This document shows positions 38,301 to 51,126 of a stretch of 64,000 nt of DNA, piece after piece. Below the pieces are notes generated by a model, which searched no databases, was not told where the DNA came from, and saw only the letters and a list, made by a program, of their open reading frames with translations. The stretch comes from Panagrolaimus kolymaensis (Eukaryota > Nematoda > Chromadorea > Rhabditida > Panagrolaimidae). Every line of letters starts with the position of its first letter. Positions within the stretch are counted from its first letter, which is position 1. The stretch spans positions 310,001 through 374,000 of the forward strand of contig JAJQJQ010000013.1 of assembly GCA_028622995.1 (NCBI GenBank), in the 5' to 3' direction. Position numbers and translations under genes: made by a program.

Positions 38301-41300
38301 AATATAAAAATTTACTTCAATTTTAATTATTTTCGCAAACTTTATTTTAATTCCAAAAAAAAGTTTTCCTCATTTCTTTTGACTTTTTTCCATCACTTCC
38401 GCAACCACCACAATTTCAAAACTAAATGGTGGTGACCTTTTTTTCTTCATTTTTTCCATGTTGTTAGTAGTCATTTGCTCACTTCCAACAATTTTCAAAA
38501 TATATCCTTGAAGGTGTAATTACCTCTCGAATTTTATATATATATTTTTTTCTTTTATTCAACAACAAAAAAAATTGAGGACTCTTTTTAATCGTACCTA
38601 CTTACGTTCCCTTCTCTTTTCCTCCTATTCATTCACTCGTTGGTTGGTCTTGATGTTGGCTGTGGTGGTGGTTGACCATGGTCAAAAAAAAAATGAGTCC
38701 AAAATTTTTTTTCTTCCATTCGAGTCGGTGCCGGCCTTTTTCTTCTCTCTTTTATTTTTTTATTTTATTTTTGGTATTTCCGTTTCGCTTCACAAATCTG
38801 TAGTTCATTTCCATCTTTCTTTTTCTTTCTATAAAAAAATATTTTATCCGATCTCGTGATCTCTTTGGTAAAAAATAAAAGTTTGTTATTTGCCGCTTTT
38901 GATCTTTTTATTTTCCTTTTTTTTCGATAGTGTTTTGTTTTTGAGAAGATATGAATTTTTTCTTCTTCTATGGTGAAAATGTTTTTGGCTTCTCTGCAGA
39001 TCATGATATGGCCTCTTTCTTTTCCCAAAATAATTATACCTTTTTTTATACGGTAGAATAAAAAATGATTTAAAGGAAAATGTGTTCTTAATAACTTTCC
39101 ACTTTTTATATGTATTTTCACTTTGAGATTTACTTTATGAATTAAAAAATTATTTATATTTTTTTTACATTAAAAACTGTTTATTAAAAGGCCCTTGAAA
39201 AAAATATTTTGACATCAATTTATTCTAAACTCCTCTCTCTCTCTCGCTTTTATTAAAAACAAACTTTATTTTAAGTTGATCTTAAACAAATATTTTGTTT
39301 ATTTAAATGCCTCATTTTTACGTTATTTGCAAAGTTTTAGTTTATTTAAATTCCTTTCTTTTCCGTTGTTATTTAATGTTGTTGTGTATCTTCATCTCGT
39401 GTACTTTTTTTTGAGGGCTAACAACACGACCACCACCATCAATATCGCCATCAACAATATTCGTCAACGACGACAACGACAACAATGAGAGCTGATTTCA
39501 ATAATGAGTCGTCGTCTGCACACAAGAAGGCGGATGTATTTATTTAAATATGAGACAGAGACATAGATAAAGACAAAATGACGAAGGAAATTTGAAAGAA
39601 AATACATATTTCCGCTTTGGCTGAGGTCCTCGTCGACGTTGATGGTGAAGTTTATATTTTTAAAGTGGAATAAATGGTTTTTGCCGAGACGAAACAACGT
39701 GGAACGGAAATGGCGAAGACAAGACGAAGAAGACAAAGTTTGTTTTAAAAATGAGGAGTTTTGCGCGAAAAAAAAAATATTCCTTTTTTGGTTCTCTATT
39801 TATTTATTTGTTTCTTGGCTCATCGCCATTTTTTGTTTTTAAAGAAAGATAGATTATGCAAAGAATGTTTCCGATCAAATATTTTTAAAAAAATAAGAGA
39901 AAGGAAAGAATTTAGGGTCTTTTTTTGTTTATTATTACGGGGTTTATTTTTAAAAGGGTAATAAAGGAAGGAGAAAATATATTAAAATTTCTTGAATTAG
40001 AAATTTTTCGTTTTGAAACGAAATGTTTTTAGGCTGCAATCCAACGGCAAAAACTAATTCTTTATCGCCACTAAAAATAGTTTTTATATTTCGGTGTTTT
40101 TTAAGGAACCAATATCTTCTTCTTTAGCTACCAAAAAGACCAACATCTAAAATCAAATAAAAGAAAAATAAATGTGTTAATCCCTTTTCATGAATTTTTC
40201 CGACCTCCTCCCTGGAAATTTATTTCATTTTATTTTTCTAGCGAAAATTAATTGATTGATGGAATGGATTTATTTCTTTTTCCTCCTCAAAATTTAGATT
40301 TTTAAACCTCAAAAAACGATGCCATTCATTTTGCCTCTTTTTCCATCTTCAGACTTTCCACACAAAAAAATCTAACAAAAAATAAATTAGCAGATGGCTC
40401 ATTTGGTTTCGATTACGGATTACTACGAATGGGCGAACAAAAAAATGTGCAATGTATTACCCTCATTTTTTTTCTTTTTTTAAAACCCATTTCAATACCT
40501 TTTTTTCATTTTTTGTTAGTCTGAAAAAAACTCATTGGAATTTACAAAAAAAAAGAAAAGAAAAACATTGAAATCAAAAACATTGCGCTTCTGTCGGTTG
40601 CGGCTTTTTTTTAATGATGGTATATTTTTTGATTTAATTTTCCATTTAAAAACAATTTTTTTGTCGAATGTCGGCGGCAAAGTCTCAAACGCTAAAGTTT
40701 TGCATCCTTTTCAAAGGTCAGAAAATCAAAAAAAAAATCATTTAGCTTTTTATTTCTTTTTATAAACGCAGCTTAATTTTTTTGCTGTAATATTTTTCTT
40801 TTTCATGTTTACAGATTTTTTCGGCATTCTTTTCAATTCTCTCTTTGGATAGACAAAATCTAAAAATAAAAAAACACTGATCTTTGTAACAAATTTTTTT
40901 TACATTCGAAAAGCATATCTTTCTTTTTTGGTGCACAATTCTGACTAAGTTCATTTTGTATCTACGTTCTTGGCAATATTAGTTAAACCACTAAAGTTTT
41001 ATACCATCCAGTCTCAAAAATATATAAACAATCAAAACATTTCTTTATCTTTGTATTTAAACATTTCTGTTTTTTTAAACCATCGAAAAAATGGCTCTTA
41101 TTATTCAAACATCCACCATACTTTTTTATGTAATATTCAAAAAAAATCCGACCCATTGCTTTTATTCTTTCTTTTTTTCATTCACAAAAAAAGTAATCAA
41201 AGAATGTGTTAGTCACTCTTCTTCTATTATTTTTTTGTCGCTTTTGATGATCCACTCAAACTTGACGACGATAAAGCTAACACCTTACTTTTTGTAACAA

Positions 41301-43541
41301 CTATCTATCACTTGTTTTTCTTTCAAACAAAAAAGAGAAGTTTTTTTGATTCAACAAAAATAAATAAAAGCGTTAATGTTTTTTTTGATAGTCGAACTTA
41401 TTTATTTATTTCTTCTTATGCCACTTATGAATCATCCAATTGCTTTATTTTTTTATTCATCCCTTAAAAAAATGAATGTGAAATAAAGAACGTCTGTTGT
41501 CCATCTATATTTTTTTTGATTGCTGTCCATCCAAAAAAACGAAGATGAGAAAAAGTTTCTTTTCCTTTTTTGTTTTTTTTTTGTAAGCAACAAAACAACG
41601 CGCGTCTGGCGATCTCCAAGTTCCCTTCTCATCGCCATCGTTTCCTTTTTCTTTCATTTGGCTTGCTTATTTAGAAAATATAATAAATAAAAAAAAACGA
41701 AAAACATGGGAATGCTTTCTTTTACCAATCTTTTTTTTGATTGGAGATGGTACCGATGAAAAGAAAAAATGGATGTTTTTTTTTTGTGAGCAAATTGGCT
41801 CGCTCTTCCTGTTTATCATTCTCGGTAGTGAAAGAAGAATTTATTGTAAAAAATTAGCTTCAATAAAAACCGAGCATGCTTGAGGCAAATTATATTCGGC
41901 TTCACTTTACTTCGGCCTTGAAATGAATAAGCAAGAAAAATACCCTTAACTTGCTTTTGTTTTTTCATGAATAAAAAAAAGTTTAAAGTTTTAAGATAGG
42001 CTTTTTAGACATTTTTAAATCCATTTTTACTCCAAGGCTCGCTCGTTCAAGTTTTTTTTGGAGAATCTTTGTTAATTTTCCAAGCAATGTGTTCTAAAAA
42101 TGGCTGGCAGCTTTTTAAGTCCATCAAATTGAACGATGGATTCCTTTATTCCTCTTTTTATTTTTTTGAGTGAATGATGCAGGGCCATCAACAACAACAG
42201 AAGCTGGAGCAACAACGATGTCGTTCGATTCTTCATTTTCCAAGAGTAAAAAAAAGTATCTTCGAGGAAAAAAAATTGCGCTAAAATGATGGCAAAAAAT
42301 GGAGGAAGAAAAAAGTAATTTATTATGTAAAAGAATGAGAGAGGTTCATCTTTTTGCTTCTTGCGTTTTTCCACTTTTCTTGAGGCTTTTTTATGATGCA
42401 CTTTGAAGAAAATGGAAAATGAGAAAAAGAAAAATAGGTTTAATGAGTTTATTGTTTTTTTTGTTTTGTTTTAAAGAGAACATTAAAAAGTGGCAGCAGA
42501 ACAAAGGCAGTTAGTTAGTAGTTACCGTAAGAATTCATTCCTTTTAGCGATAACAAAATTATTAAAATAATAAAGCTCATTACTCAAAATCTCGCTGCAA
42601 AGTTAACCTTTTTGGGTAAAACAAGAATTTACAAATTAAATAAAGTTTCACCTGTTCATCGAGATTGAATTTTAAAGAAGTAATAAAGTTTGATTTTGGA
42701 GCTCCTAAAAAATACTTGACCTCATTGAAAATCTGATTACAGTATTCTTTTTTAAATTTTTTTTCTTGGTTTACAGCTTGCTTTTCTTTTGACTAACTGA
42801 CACCTTTGGATGAATGTATTTTCAGCTCCATTTTTTTGTAACAACAAATAAAGCAAAAACATCAAAAGTAAAAAGTAAAAATAGAAAAGAGATATTAATT
42901 TTATTCTTTTTTTATACAACTTTTTTCTTGCTTCTCCAACTATCATATTTATTTCTTTTGTTTCTTTTGTTTTTCTTTTGCATTTTAAATTTACTTTTAA
43001 ATATTTAACAAACATGAAAAAATAGTGGAGCCCAATAATTCTTTTTTTTCGTTTTTGTGCTGCTTTTCTTGTTGTCAATCCATTTTCAGTTAGTTTTGTC
43101 TTTTGTTTTTGGAGGATATCATCGTTGCCTTTCTCTTTGCTTGCTTGCTACTGCAGTTGCAGCATAAAATCCATTTATAGTTTGTTAACTGAAACAAATT
43201 CCACCAACAAAAAAAATAGAGTTAAAGAGATAAATTTTATTTTTATTGTGAAAAAAAATGCTACCAAAATAAAATAAATTTTTTGGGTATCGTCGTTTGT
43301 GTCTTTTTTTAGCTTTTCCACAACCAAAAAATATAAATTGAGGAGAAAGGAAAAGAATGTTTGTTTCCTCCTTCTTTTTTCCGGTTCCGGCGGTCATTTT
43401 TCTTTTGTAAGTAGTGTCTGGCTTATTTTTTTTCTTTGAGCTAACATTTATTTTTTTAGGTTTCTTGGATATTAAAAATACGAATGTCTTTTTTAAGAAT
43501 AAATTGAATGAAATAAAAAATATGAAAGATAGCTTTTTAAG
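35398..43541. other. 8-kb gene-poor, T-rich region
   Basis: No supported gene on either strand. The plus strand is dominated by T runs with short, Phe- and Lys-rich open frames. Contains a perfect octamer tandem at 36751-36781 (listed separately). Trinucleotide and tetranucleotide patches occur near 39421-39490 (GAC/ACC-rich). It may be promoter and distal regulatory sequence of the plus-strand genes to the right, or a long 5' intron. Confidence 0.45.
36751..36781. repeat. Octamer tandem repeat (GCCTGCTT)n
   Basis: About 3.9 uninterrupted copies of the 8-bp unit GCCTGCTT. It stands out from the AT-rich surroundings. A short microsatellite with no evident function. Confidence 0.85.
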
Positions 43542-43549
43542 GTTTTGAG

Positions 43550-43741
43550 TAGGGTTGACCTCCCCCCCCGCGGGGACGGGGACTCCCCGTTTCCCCGTCC
43601 CCGTTCCCCGTCCCCTTCCCCGTCCCCGAAAAAAATTCTCCCCGTTTTTCTCCCCGTCTCCCCGTCCCCGAAAAATTTTCTCCCCGAACGATTCCCCGTT
43701 CCCCGGTTTTTTTGAAAAACGGGGGGGGGAGGGCAACCCTA
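43550..43741 (+). mobile_element. GC-rich hAT-type MITE (192 bp)
   Basis: Flanked by a perfect 8-bp direct repeat GTTTTGAG at 43542-43549 and 43742-43749. Imperfect terminal inverted repeats of about 20 bp begin TAGGGTTGACCTCCCC on the left and read TAGGGTTGCCCTCCCC from the right end. The interior is built of degenerate CCCCGT/TCCCCG units and is extremely GC-rich in an AT-rich background. An 8-bp duplication plus TAGGG-TG termini indicate a non-autonomous hAT element. The open frames across it on both strands are by-products of the repeat. Confidence 0.88.
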
Positions 43742-43749
43742 GTTTTGAG

Positions 43750-46700
43750 AGAGCCATATTTGGGTTTGGTTTTGATGGACTCTGGAGAAAAAACGCCAGA
43801 AACATTTGTTTTTGTCTTTGACAGTTAGTTCCTTGAAGCCGTTTTTGGATTTTATGGTTTGAAAAAATGGTTTAAAATTTGACATTCTATTTTTTTAAAA
43901 AGTTTACTTCAGATATTTTCAAACTCAAAATAAAAACTCCAAAAATAGTTTCCATTAAAAATCAAAGAACTACCAAAGATTATTTTACTTTTTTTTGTGC
44001 CGCCATCATCGTCGCAGCCGCAATCAATTCATTCTCTTTCTCTCAGACTTTTTTTGTTGATTGCCGTTTTCTTTCTTTTATCTATTTGTTTTGTGACAAA
44101 ATGCTTTTGTGCCATAACTCATTCATTCATTCATCTCTAAAGGCTTGACTTCAGCAATGTCAAAGCAAAGTTGCGTGTTTTTTAGCATTTTTTTCTTTTG
44201 GCAAGTAAAAACATGATTTTTTCATGTGTTTTTCAAACTTTAGGTCTTCCCTCATACGTTTTCTTTCTCCAGAGACTATAAACTTTTGAGTCAAAAAAAT
44301 CTGAAACTATTTTTAAAGCTCTGAAATAAGAGCAAAGAAGAATATTAAAAGTCATTAGATTCGGTTCAATGACAATAAAGCTGGGTGACTGGCACAAACA
44401 CAATAGGCAAATGCTTTTGGTCTCCATTTTTTTTTGGTTCAAAGAAGCTCAACGATATTTTGAAATTCTTACTTACAAGAGCTCCATCACACAAAAAAAG
44501 TATGAATAAGTAGGCAGCAAATGACCCAAAACCCATCGAACAAGAAACATGAAGCAAAAAAAATTCAAAGCGTCAGTTTATTTTCCTTTTGGGGTTTTTT
44601 TGGTTTGGTTAAAATTAATCCTTCTTTTTGAAACTCATGGACTTTTTTTTTGGGAAGTCAAGTTTAACTCAAATTCATGGAAGGAGAAACATGTAAATTC
44701 TTTTTGACAATTTTTTCTTTTACTTCGATGCATGGATGGATTGTGAAGATCTTTTCCTTTGGGATTTAAACCATCTTCTCATCATCTAAGAAATGTCTCC
44801 AAATACAAGAAGAAAAGATACTTTGTTTCGATAAAGAACAGAAAAAATTCTTTCCCCCTATTTTGATCTTTGAGCTTGATGGAGAAGAAAGAAGCTTCAA
44901 AAATGTGCAAAGACCAAAATGACATTCTCCAGCTGTAAGCCATCTCGCCTGCCTTTTTTCTTGCCCTGTTTTTACAGTACGCTTGCATTTCGAAAGCCAA
45001 GCAAGAAAGCAGCTTTTCTTTATCTTGATAAGAAACAAAAAAATTTTGTTGAAAAAGTCTTTAAAAAAGAGAATGTCATTTAATCTTTTTTTTCGTTTTC
45101 TTGCGCATTTTTTTTTCTCGAAATATAAACATTCCCATTTTTGCCATTGTTTATAACTTCTTCCTTTTCTTCATAGAAAAAACGACAAAAAAAAATGGAA
45201 TGCCAATTATTATTGTCGAAATCATCTTAAATGCGACGATGACACATAGAAATGCTTTTTTCTCGACGTTTTTTTTTATTGTTTTACTTTGTGTGAGGAT
45301 TTAGGAATACATATTTTTGTTTTTTTACAAAAATTCTATAAATAGAAACTTTTTTGTTTAACAAAAGCGGAAAACAGCTGATAAATAAATATACGGTGAG
45401 AGTTTTTCAAGAAAAAATTAAGAAAAAAGTTTCAAAATTTATTTGGTTTAACTTCGTTTATTAAATTAAATTTTAAAATCATATTTTAATTTTCTTTTAT
45501 TTCTTGGAAAATAACAAAAAAGCAAATTTGCTATTTTTTAATTATATTCCTGTGGAAAATTTTTTGACGAAGTAAATATTTTTGATTTCCATCATTTTTT
45601 TTGCTACTGTAAAAAACATTTTGTTTTTTATTTTCCTTTCATCTTCTTTGTCTTTGAGATGTTTTTTGGCTTTTCTTCGTCACTGGTCTCAAAAAACTGT
45701 ATAAAAAATTTCGAAAGAGAAATGCAAGCAAAAAAAAAACATTGGATAAGTTTATAGCTATTTTTAGTCGCTTCCATCGTTCTAAACCAAGCCAGACCGC
45801 AGAAACATAAAAGAGAGATATTACCCAAAAGTCTATGTTTTTTTTCTTCGTCTAAGCTCCTCCCACATTTTTTCTTCTTTCATTCATTACGTAGTTTTTA
45901 GAAATTTTGGTATTGCCAAAAACCATTCATTTTATCATCTTCGTTTTTTGCTGAATGAGAAAGAGAAAAAAGATATTGGAAAGAAGAACAGAAACAGATT
46001 TTCGAGAAAATTTTTTTTGGGGAACTTGTCTTCTTCTTTTTTTTTGACTTCGATTTTGACTTTTGTCACATCAGATTTTCTTGTATGTCCACTCTTTCTT
46101 TAGGTTTAGTTCGATGTCGTTCGTCAAAATGAAACGACAAGGGCAAAAGGCGGAACAACTTAAAAAGAGAGTGAGCCTCCTTTTTTTTTTTGCATTGACG
46201 ATGACCAATGACCTTGGAAAATCGTGCACAATTTTACTCGCTTGCATTTGCCTTAGCTTTGGTCGTTGTCGCTGTGGCAAAAGTGGAAGATGAAGGGAGA
46301 AATGGAGATTCGATCGAAAGCTGCTGCTGGTTGATGGTTGTTGCTGTTGTCGCTCGCGCGAGTATATATTTGTAAGTCTTTCCCTTAGCGATGATGCCGG
46401 CTTTGGTCCTCGTTTGCCGCAACAACATGGACAAACATAAATACTAACCCATCACTTCTTTTTTTTGCTTCTGTAAAAATATATGCCATTGAGAAGAAGA
46501 AAAAAATGATGATGACCCTTGCCGCACTGCACTGCAATAGTGACGATTGTCTTGGAAACAAAACAAACCTACTACTATCCTATCGCCATTGCCGCCGATG
46601 CTGCCATTGCTCGCCTGCTTTTTTTGTATCTCTCTTTCTCTCTCATTTTTATTTTTGACTGACCATTCGAAGGACACAGAAAGAAAGAAAAAAGAAAGGA

Positions 46701-49700
46701 AGGCAAGCGAGAGTTAATGAAAACAGAAGAGAAAAAAACGCAGCACAGCACTGTTTTTTTTAGCCTAAAAACCTTCCTCCTTGCATTTTGGTCGACGTCC
46801 TCCTGTTTTTGGCTCTCATTCATTCATTCACTCACACAGCCCAATGCCATTCCCATTTTTGTGCAATGTTTCATCGTTCGGCACTGTTTTATATAATGAT
46901 TTTTCTCTCTCTATTTTTCTTCGTCTTCTGTCCATTTTTATTCGGAAGTCTTTGGGTTGGGTTTTTTTTCTCATTCATTTATAAGCAAATACGCTTGCTT
47001 CTTTTCCTTTCGTGTATATATTTATTTTTATTTTTATGGTGGCGCCTTTCCTCCATACTCGCTTAAAATAAAGAGAAGATTGGATGGATTGGAAAGAGAA
47101 AATCTAATTCATCTTCGTCTTCGTCATTGCACCAGCTTTTCCTCTTTCTTGTCTTCATTTTTTTTTTGTTTACATTTGCATAAATTACGCAAAAAAAACA
47201 AAAAAAAAACAAAGCCAAGAAAATTACTTCATAGTTATTCTTTCTTTCTTCTTTTTTCTTCTTCTTCGCTTTTATGGTGCAAGTCTGACAAATGAAGATC
47301 AAAGAAGAGCAGCTTGTATAAAATTAGTGGGGATGAAACCATGGATCAAGCTTTAAGAAATTTTTTATGGCTTTGTTTTTTCCAAAAAACTTTGAATATT
47401 GTGGTACTTTGAGAGCCGATAAAAAAGCAGAAATTGTTGAAACAGGACTCCACCTTTTTTAAAACTATTACTAATGTTTCTTCCAGAAATTTTGTATCAA
47501 GAATCCCCTCACTTATTCTTACATTATCATCTCTGGACGAAATTCCTATTTTTGGTTTAACATCCTCGTTCTAAACCCCAAACTTTTATTTCCTAATTTT
47601 TACGAAACCACTTCGACACAAATTGCTTTATGCTTGTTCTCTCGATTCATCTTCTTCTTCTTTCTTTTTTTTGGTTCTTTGATTGAACAGCTGAAAACCA
47701 TTCCCATCAACATAATCATATTTTTCCCGCCGCTTGCTTCCTCCTGTTTCCATCTTCTCAATCTCTCTTGCACTTGATTCATCATCATCATCTTCCTCCA
47801 AAAACACATACACCAAAAACAATATTACTAATGACCATAATAATGTTTCTTCTTCCTCCATCACTTTAATGTACACACGCTTCTTTCTTCTGCTTCTTCA
47901 TTTTTTCAATCAAAGTGGAAGCAAAAAAACCATTTACAATACTAAAACCACTAAAAAAAATTTCCAGTGAATACATTTATGTATTTTTCTCTCCACTTGA
48001 ATTCATTTTTTTGGCTTTTTTGTGTTGTTGTTATACAAAAAGAAAAAAATATTATAATTCATATTTTCGTATTTATTATTGGTATGCTTTCTTCTTTTTT
48101 CTTCTCTCTGACACCATCGTTGTTGTTGATTCATTCATATTATTGCCCTTTTTTGCTTTGGTATTTTTTTTTTGACGGATCGCGAATACAACAACAAAAA
48201 AAATTGTTTTTAAACCATTATGATGATTTTTTTTTCTCATACATATTTTTTCTTGTATTGGAAAAAAACTTTTTTCTTGGTTTTTGGTTTGGGATGTGAG
48301 AAAGAAGATTTTTAGTTGTAAAAGGATTTAAAAAAATATAGGAAACAAAAAAAGTTTATCTTGAAATAGAAGAATCGCTTGAATATAAATTACAGTAAGC
48401 TAAAAAAAATTTAATTTTCGTTCAGTGAAAACCCATTTATTTTTTGTTATTAAAATTTTTGTTAATTAAAAGTTTATTTTATTACGCAACATTATAGCTT
48501 CCTTTTTTATCCATTCTCTTCTTTTTTTTAGTTAGCCAATTTTAGCTTATCCAATCCAACGAAACTTCAAAACATCAAAAAAAAGAAAGAAAAAAACCCA
48601 AAAAGTATGAAAGTTGACACGTTTTTTTCTCTCGATTGCCGCCGATTCATAGCTATTTCGAAACACATTGATGTACTTCTTTTTTTTCGTTGAGTTATTA
48701 TTATTTCTATTATAATATAAGCTTGTCAAATTCAATTCATTTCACATTTAAAAAGTTGTAATTCATTCTTGCAGAAAGAAAAGAGTGAATGAATGAATGA
48801 ATCTCAAATCCCTCCTTTTTTTCAGAAAAAAAAGTCCAAAACATAGCCTCAAAGAGTCAGATTTCGTAATAATTATTATGTTTCACTCCTTCTTTTTTTG
48901 ATGTGTGAACTAAAAAAGTACACTTTTGTAAGTTGCTGTTGCGCAATTGAGCTTTTTTGAGCTTAAAAAAATGTTTCGAAATACTATATATTTTTCTCGT
49001 CCAAATTTTTTTTATGAATCATCAAAGAAAAAAAGAAAAAAAATTAAGTGTATAAAAAAGTTGTTTTTTTGTTATTATTTTTGGAAGCCGGAGAAAAAAA
49101 TTATAATATTACTTTTTTTGATGGGAGCTGCCAATAATAGCGCAAGCAGAAATATCAACATCGGTGACTAATGTTTTTTTTTTTATCTTTCATCATTTTT
49201 TTTTCTTTTTGGCATAGGTTGGCGCTGCTGCTGCGAAGGATCGTACATACGAAAAAAAAATATGAAAGAATGTATGTTTCATTGCTTCGTGGCTGTATTG
49301 TAAATAAATACATATTTCAATGAGTCATGTTTTTTTAAATATTGGTGGAAGGTAGCAATAAGTAGTTTATCATCATGAGTAGTCGTCATCGAGTGGTCAC
49401 TTCTTTTTTATGAAAAGGTGTGCTTGTCTCTTTTTTTTTTGAACTTTATCAAGGTAATAGAAACTTTCTTATCTTTTTGATCTGCTTGTTGATTTTAAGG
49501 TTTTTGAAAAGGTTTAATTTTAATTTTTTTTTTGATAAATTTTATGGTTTTGCAATGCCCAAATTTTCAGGAACAGTAAATATCCAAAAAGCTTTAGATG
49601 TTGTTTGTCTTTCATTTATATTTTTTGTTTTGTTTTTGCCCCAAACTTTTTTGTTTGTTTTCGTTTATCATATGAAAAATGCCTATGCCACCATTTTCTT

Positions 49701-50041
49701 CTAATCATCATCATTATTATGCCCTAAAAATATTTTTGATGATGGCGGTAAAAAATAGTTAGTTGTAAAAGTGCCTTTCTTCTTTGACCTTTTCTCCCTA
49801 AATGCTTTTGCAATGAAAGAAAAAAAAGTTTATCAATCCAATTTTTTTTTGGTAAACAACTTTGCCCTTCGTTTTAGATATATTTTTTTAATCATTCATT
49901 TATCAAACTCATTTTTATTGCAGCTACTGATTCATTTATTTTTTATTACTTCCATTTGCCATTCGTGATTTTTTATAACTGCCTCAATTTTATCGAGAAC
50001 TTCCGCGATTTTTTGTTGATTTTTCTTTTGCCATTTTTTTA
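43750..50041. other. 6.3-kb gene-poor, T-rich region
   Basis: Upstream of the CH-domain gene. The plus strand is T-rich with abundant runs of 6-9 T. Many short open frames here are Phe/Leu/Ser-rich and unsupported. Short microsatellites include CATT repeats near 44118-44132 and GAAT repeats near 48787-48802. No conserved coding exon was found. Confidence 0.45.
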
Positions 50042-50060
50042 AAGACTCAATTTTTTGCAG
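50042..50060 (+). promoter_or_regulatory. Probable trans-splice acceptor of the CH-domain gene
   Basis: A tract ending TTTTTTGCAG (last base 50060) with no in-frame donor exon upstream, 70 nt before the ATG at 50131. This is the expected position and form of a nematode spliced-leader acceptor. It could also be the cis acceptor of a long 5' intron. Confidence 0.5.
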
Positions 50061-50130
50061 GTTTTTGTTCCTTATTTTATTTTTCTGCTCTCTCGCTACC
50101 TTACAAACAAACCTAAACAATTAATTAATT

Positions 50131-51126
50131 ATGAATTCTGAAATGGCTACTACTACCCCTACTGCAGTTATTGAAGTTCCTGCTGAAGCTAAAACCATTG
50201 TAATCAATCCTCCATCTGATGGGGTTATGGTTCCCGAAGTTACTACCACCACCACAATCAATGGTGATGCACCTGCAACTACCACCACTGATGCAACCAC
50301 CGAAACTCCAGTAGGTGAAAAGCCTGAAGAAGCTAAAGTTATTGATCCACGTGAAAATCCAGTTGAATGGATTAGCTCTTTGATTCCCGCTGGAGTTCAT
50401 AAAGTTAATCATCAAATTTTACAATGGATTCAAAATGTTACTTTTGATAAAGAAGAAGATAAGCAAACCCTTCCTGGAAAGAATGAAGCTGTAACCAAGA
50501 ATCAATTCATGAATTTCTTAAAGGATGGCACCCTTCTCGCTAAATTTGCTAACTCCCTCTCTCCTGGAGCCATTGAAAAGGTTTATGAAGGTGAAGAAGC
50601 TAAAACCAAAGAAAATCAAGTTGCAAATGTTCAAAACTTTGTTAATTTTATCAAAGAAAAAGCTGGCCTCACTGAAACTGAAACCTTTGAAGTTGATGAC
50701 CTTCAAGAAAAAGGCAAAACTGGATATAAATCCGTTTTCAATACTCTTTTTCAACTTGGTTTAAAGGCTCAAGAAAAATTCAATGCCAGCAGTATCGATG
50801 TTGATTCAATCATTGAAGCTGCTTCAGCTGCAGCAAAAAATTCCATCATTCAAACCATTTTGAATTTCTTTAAACGTGCTCGACCCCAATTGAAATCCAA
50901 AGCTGAAACTTCTTCCACCGCCGCTGCTGATGAAAAAGCCACCAGCCCCATTGTTAATGGAAATGGAACAACCCCAACCACAAATGGAAATGGCGTAGTT
51001 TTATCATCCAATGAAATTCCTGCTATCACTACTACCACCGTTACCACAACTTCAAATGGAATTGGTTCAGATGATATTCCTCCACCCGTTCCAGTTACAG
51101 CTGCTCCAGTTATTACTGCACAATAA
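50131..51126 (+). CDS. Single calponin-homology-domain (transgelin-like) protein
   Basis: Intronless 331-aa coding region. Residues 1-75 are Thr/Ala/Pro-rich and low-complexity. A single CH domain spans about 91-215: helix VNHQILQWIQ, then LKDGTLLAKFAN (130-141), then NVQNFVNFIKEK and GKTGYKSVFNTLFQLG. A lone CH domain of this kind is found in transgelin/calponin-type actin-associated proteins; no calponin repeat is visible in the Ala/Thr/Pro/Asn-rich tail (about 230-331), so actin binding is inferred only from the domain. Absence of introns in 1 kb is unusual beside its multi-exon neighbours. AATAAA overlaps the stop codon (51122-51127) and repeats just after it. Codon use is GC-richer than the surroundings, suggesting a well-expressed gene. 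Confidence 0.88.
   Translation: MNSEMATTTPTAVIEVPAEAKTIVINPPSDGVMVPEVTTTTTINGDAPATTTTDATTETPVGEKPEEAKVIDPRENPVEWISSLIPAGVHKVNHQILQWIQNVTFDKEEDKQTLPGKNEAVTKNQFMNFLKDGTLLAKFANSLSPGAIEKVYEGEEAKTKENQVANVQNFVNFIKEKAGLTETETFEVDDLQEKGKTGYKSVFNTLFQLGLKAQEKFNASSIDVDSIIEAASAAAKNSIIQTILNFFKRARPQLKSKAETSSTAAADEKATSPIVNGNGTTPTTNGNGVVLSSNEIPAITTTTVTTTSNGIGSDDIPPPVPVTAAPVITAQ

Noticed and set aside
43185..43821. Long open frames on both strands across the GC-rich patch
   Set aside because: They are created by the CCCCGT-type repeats and lack stops for compositional reasons; the region is a MITE.
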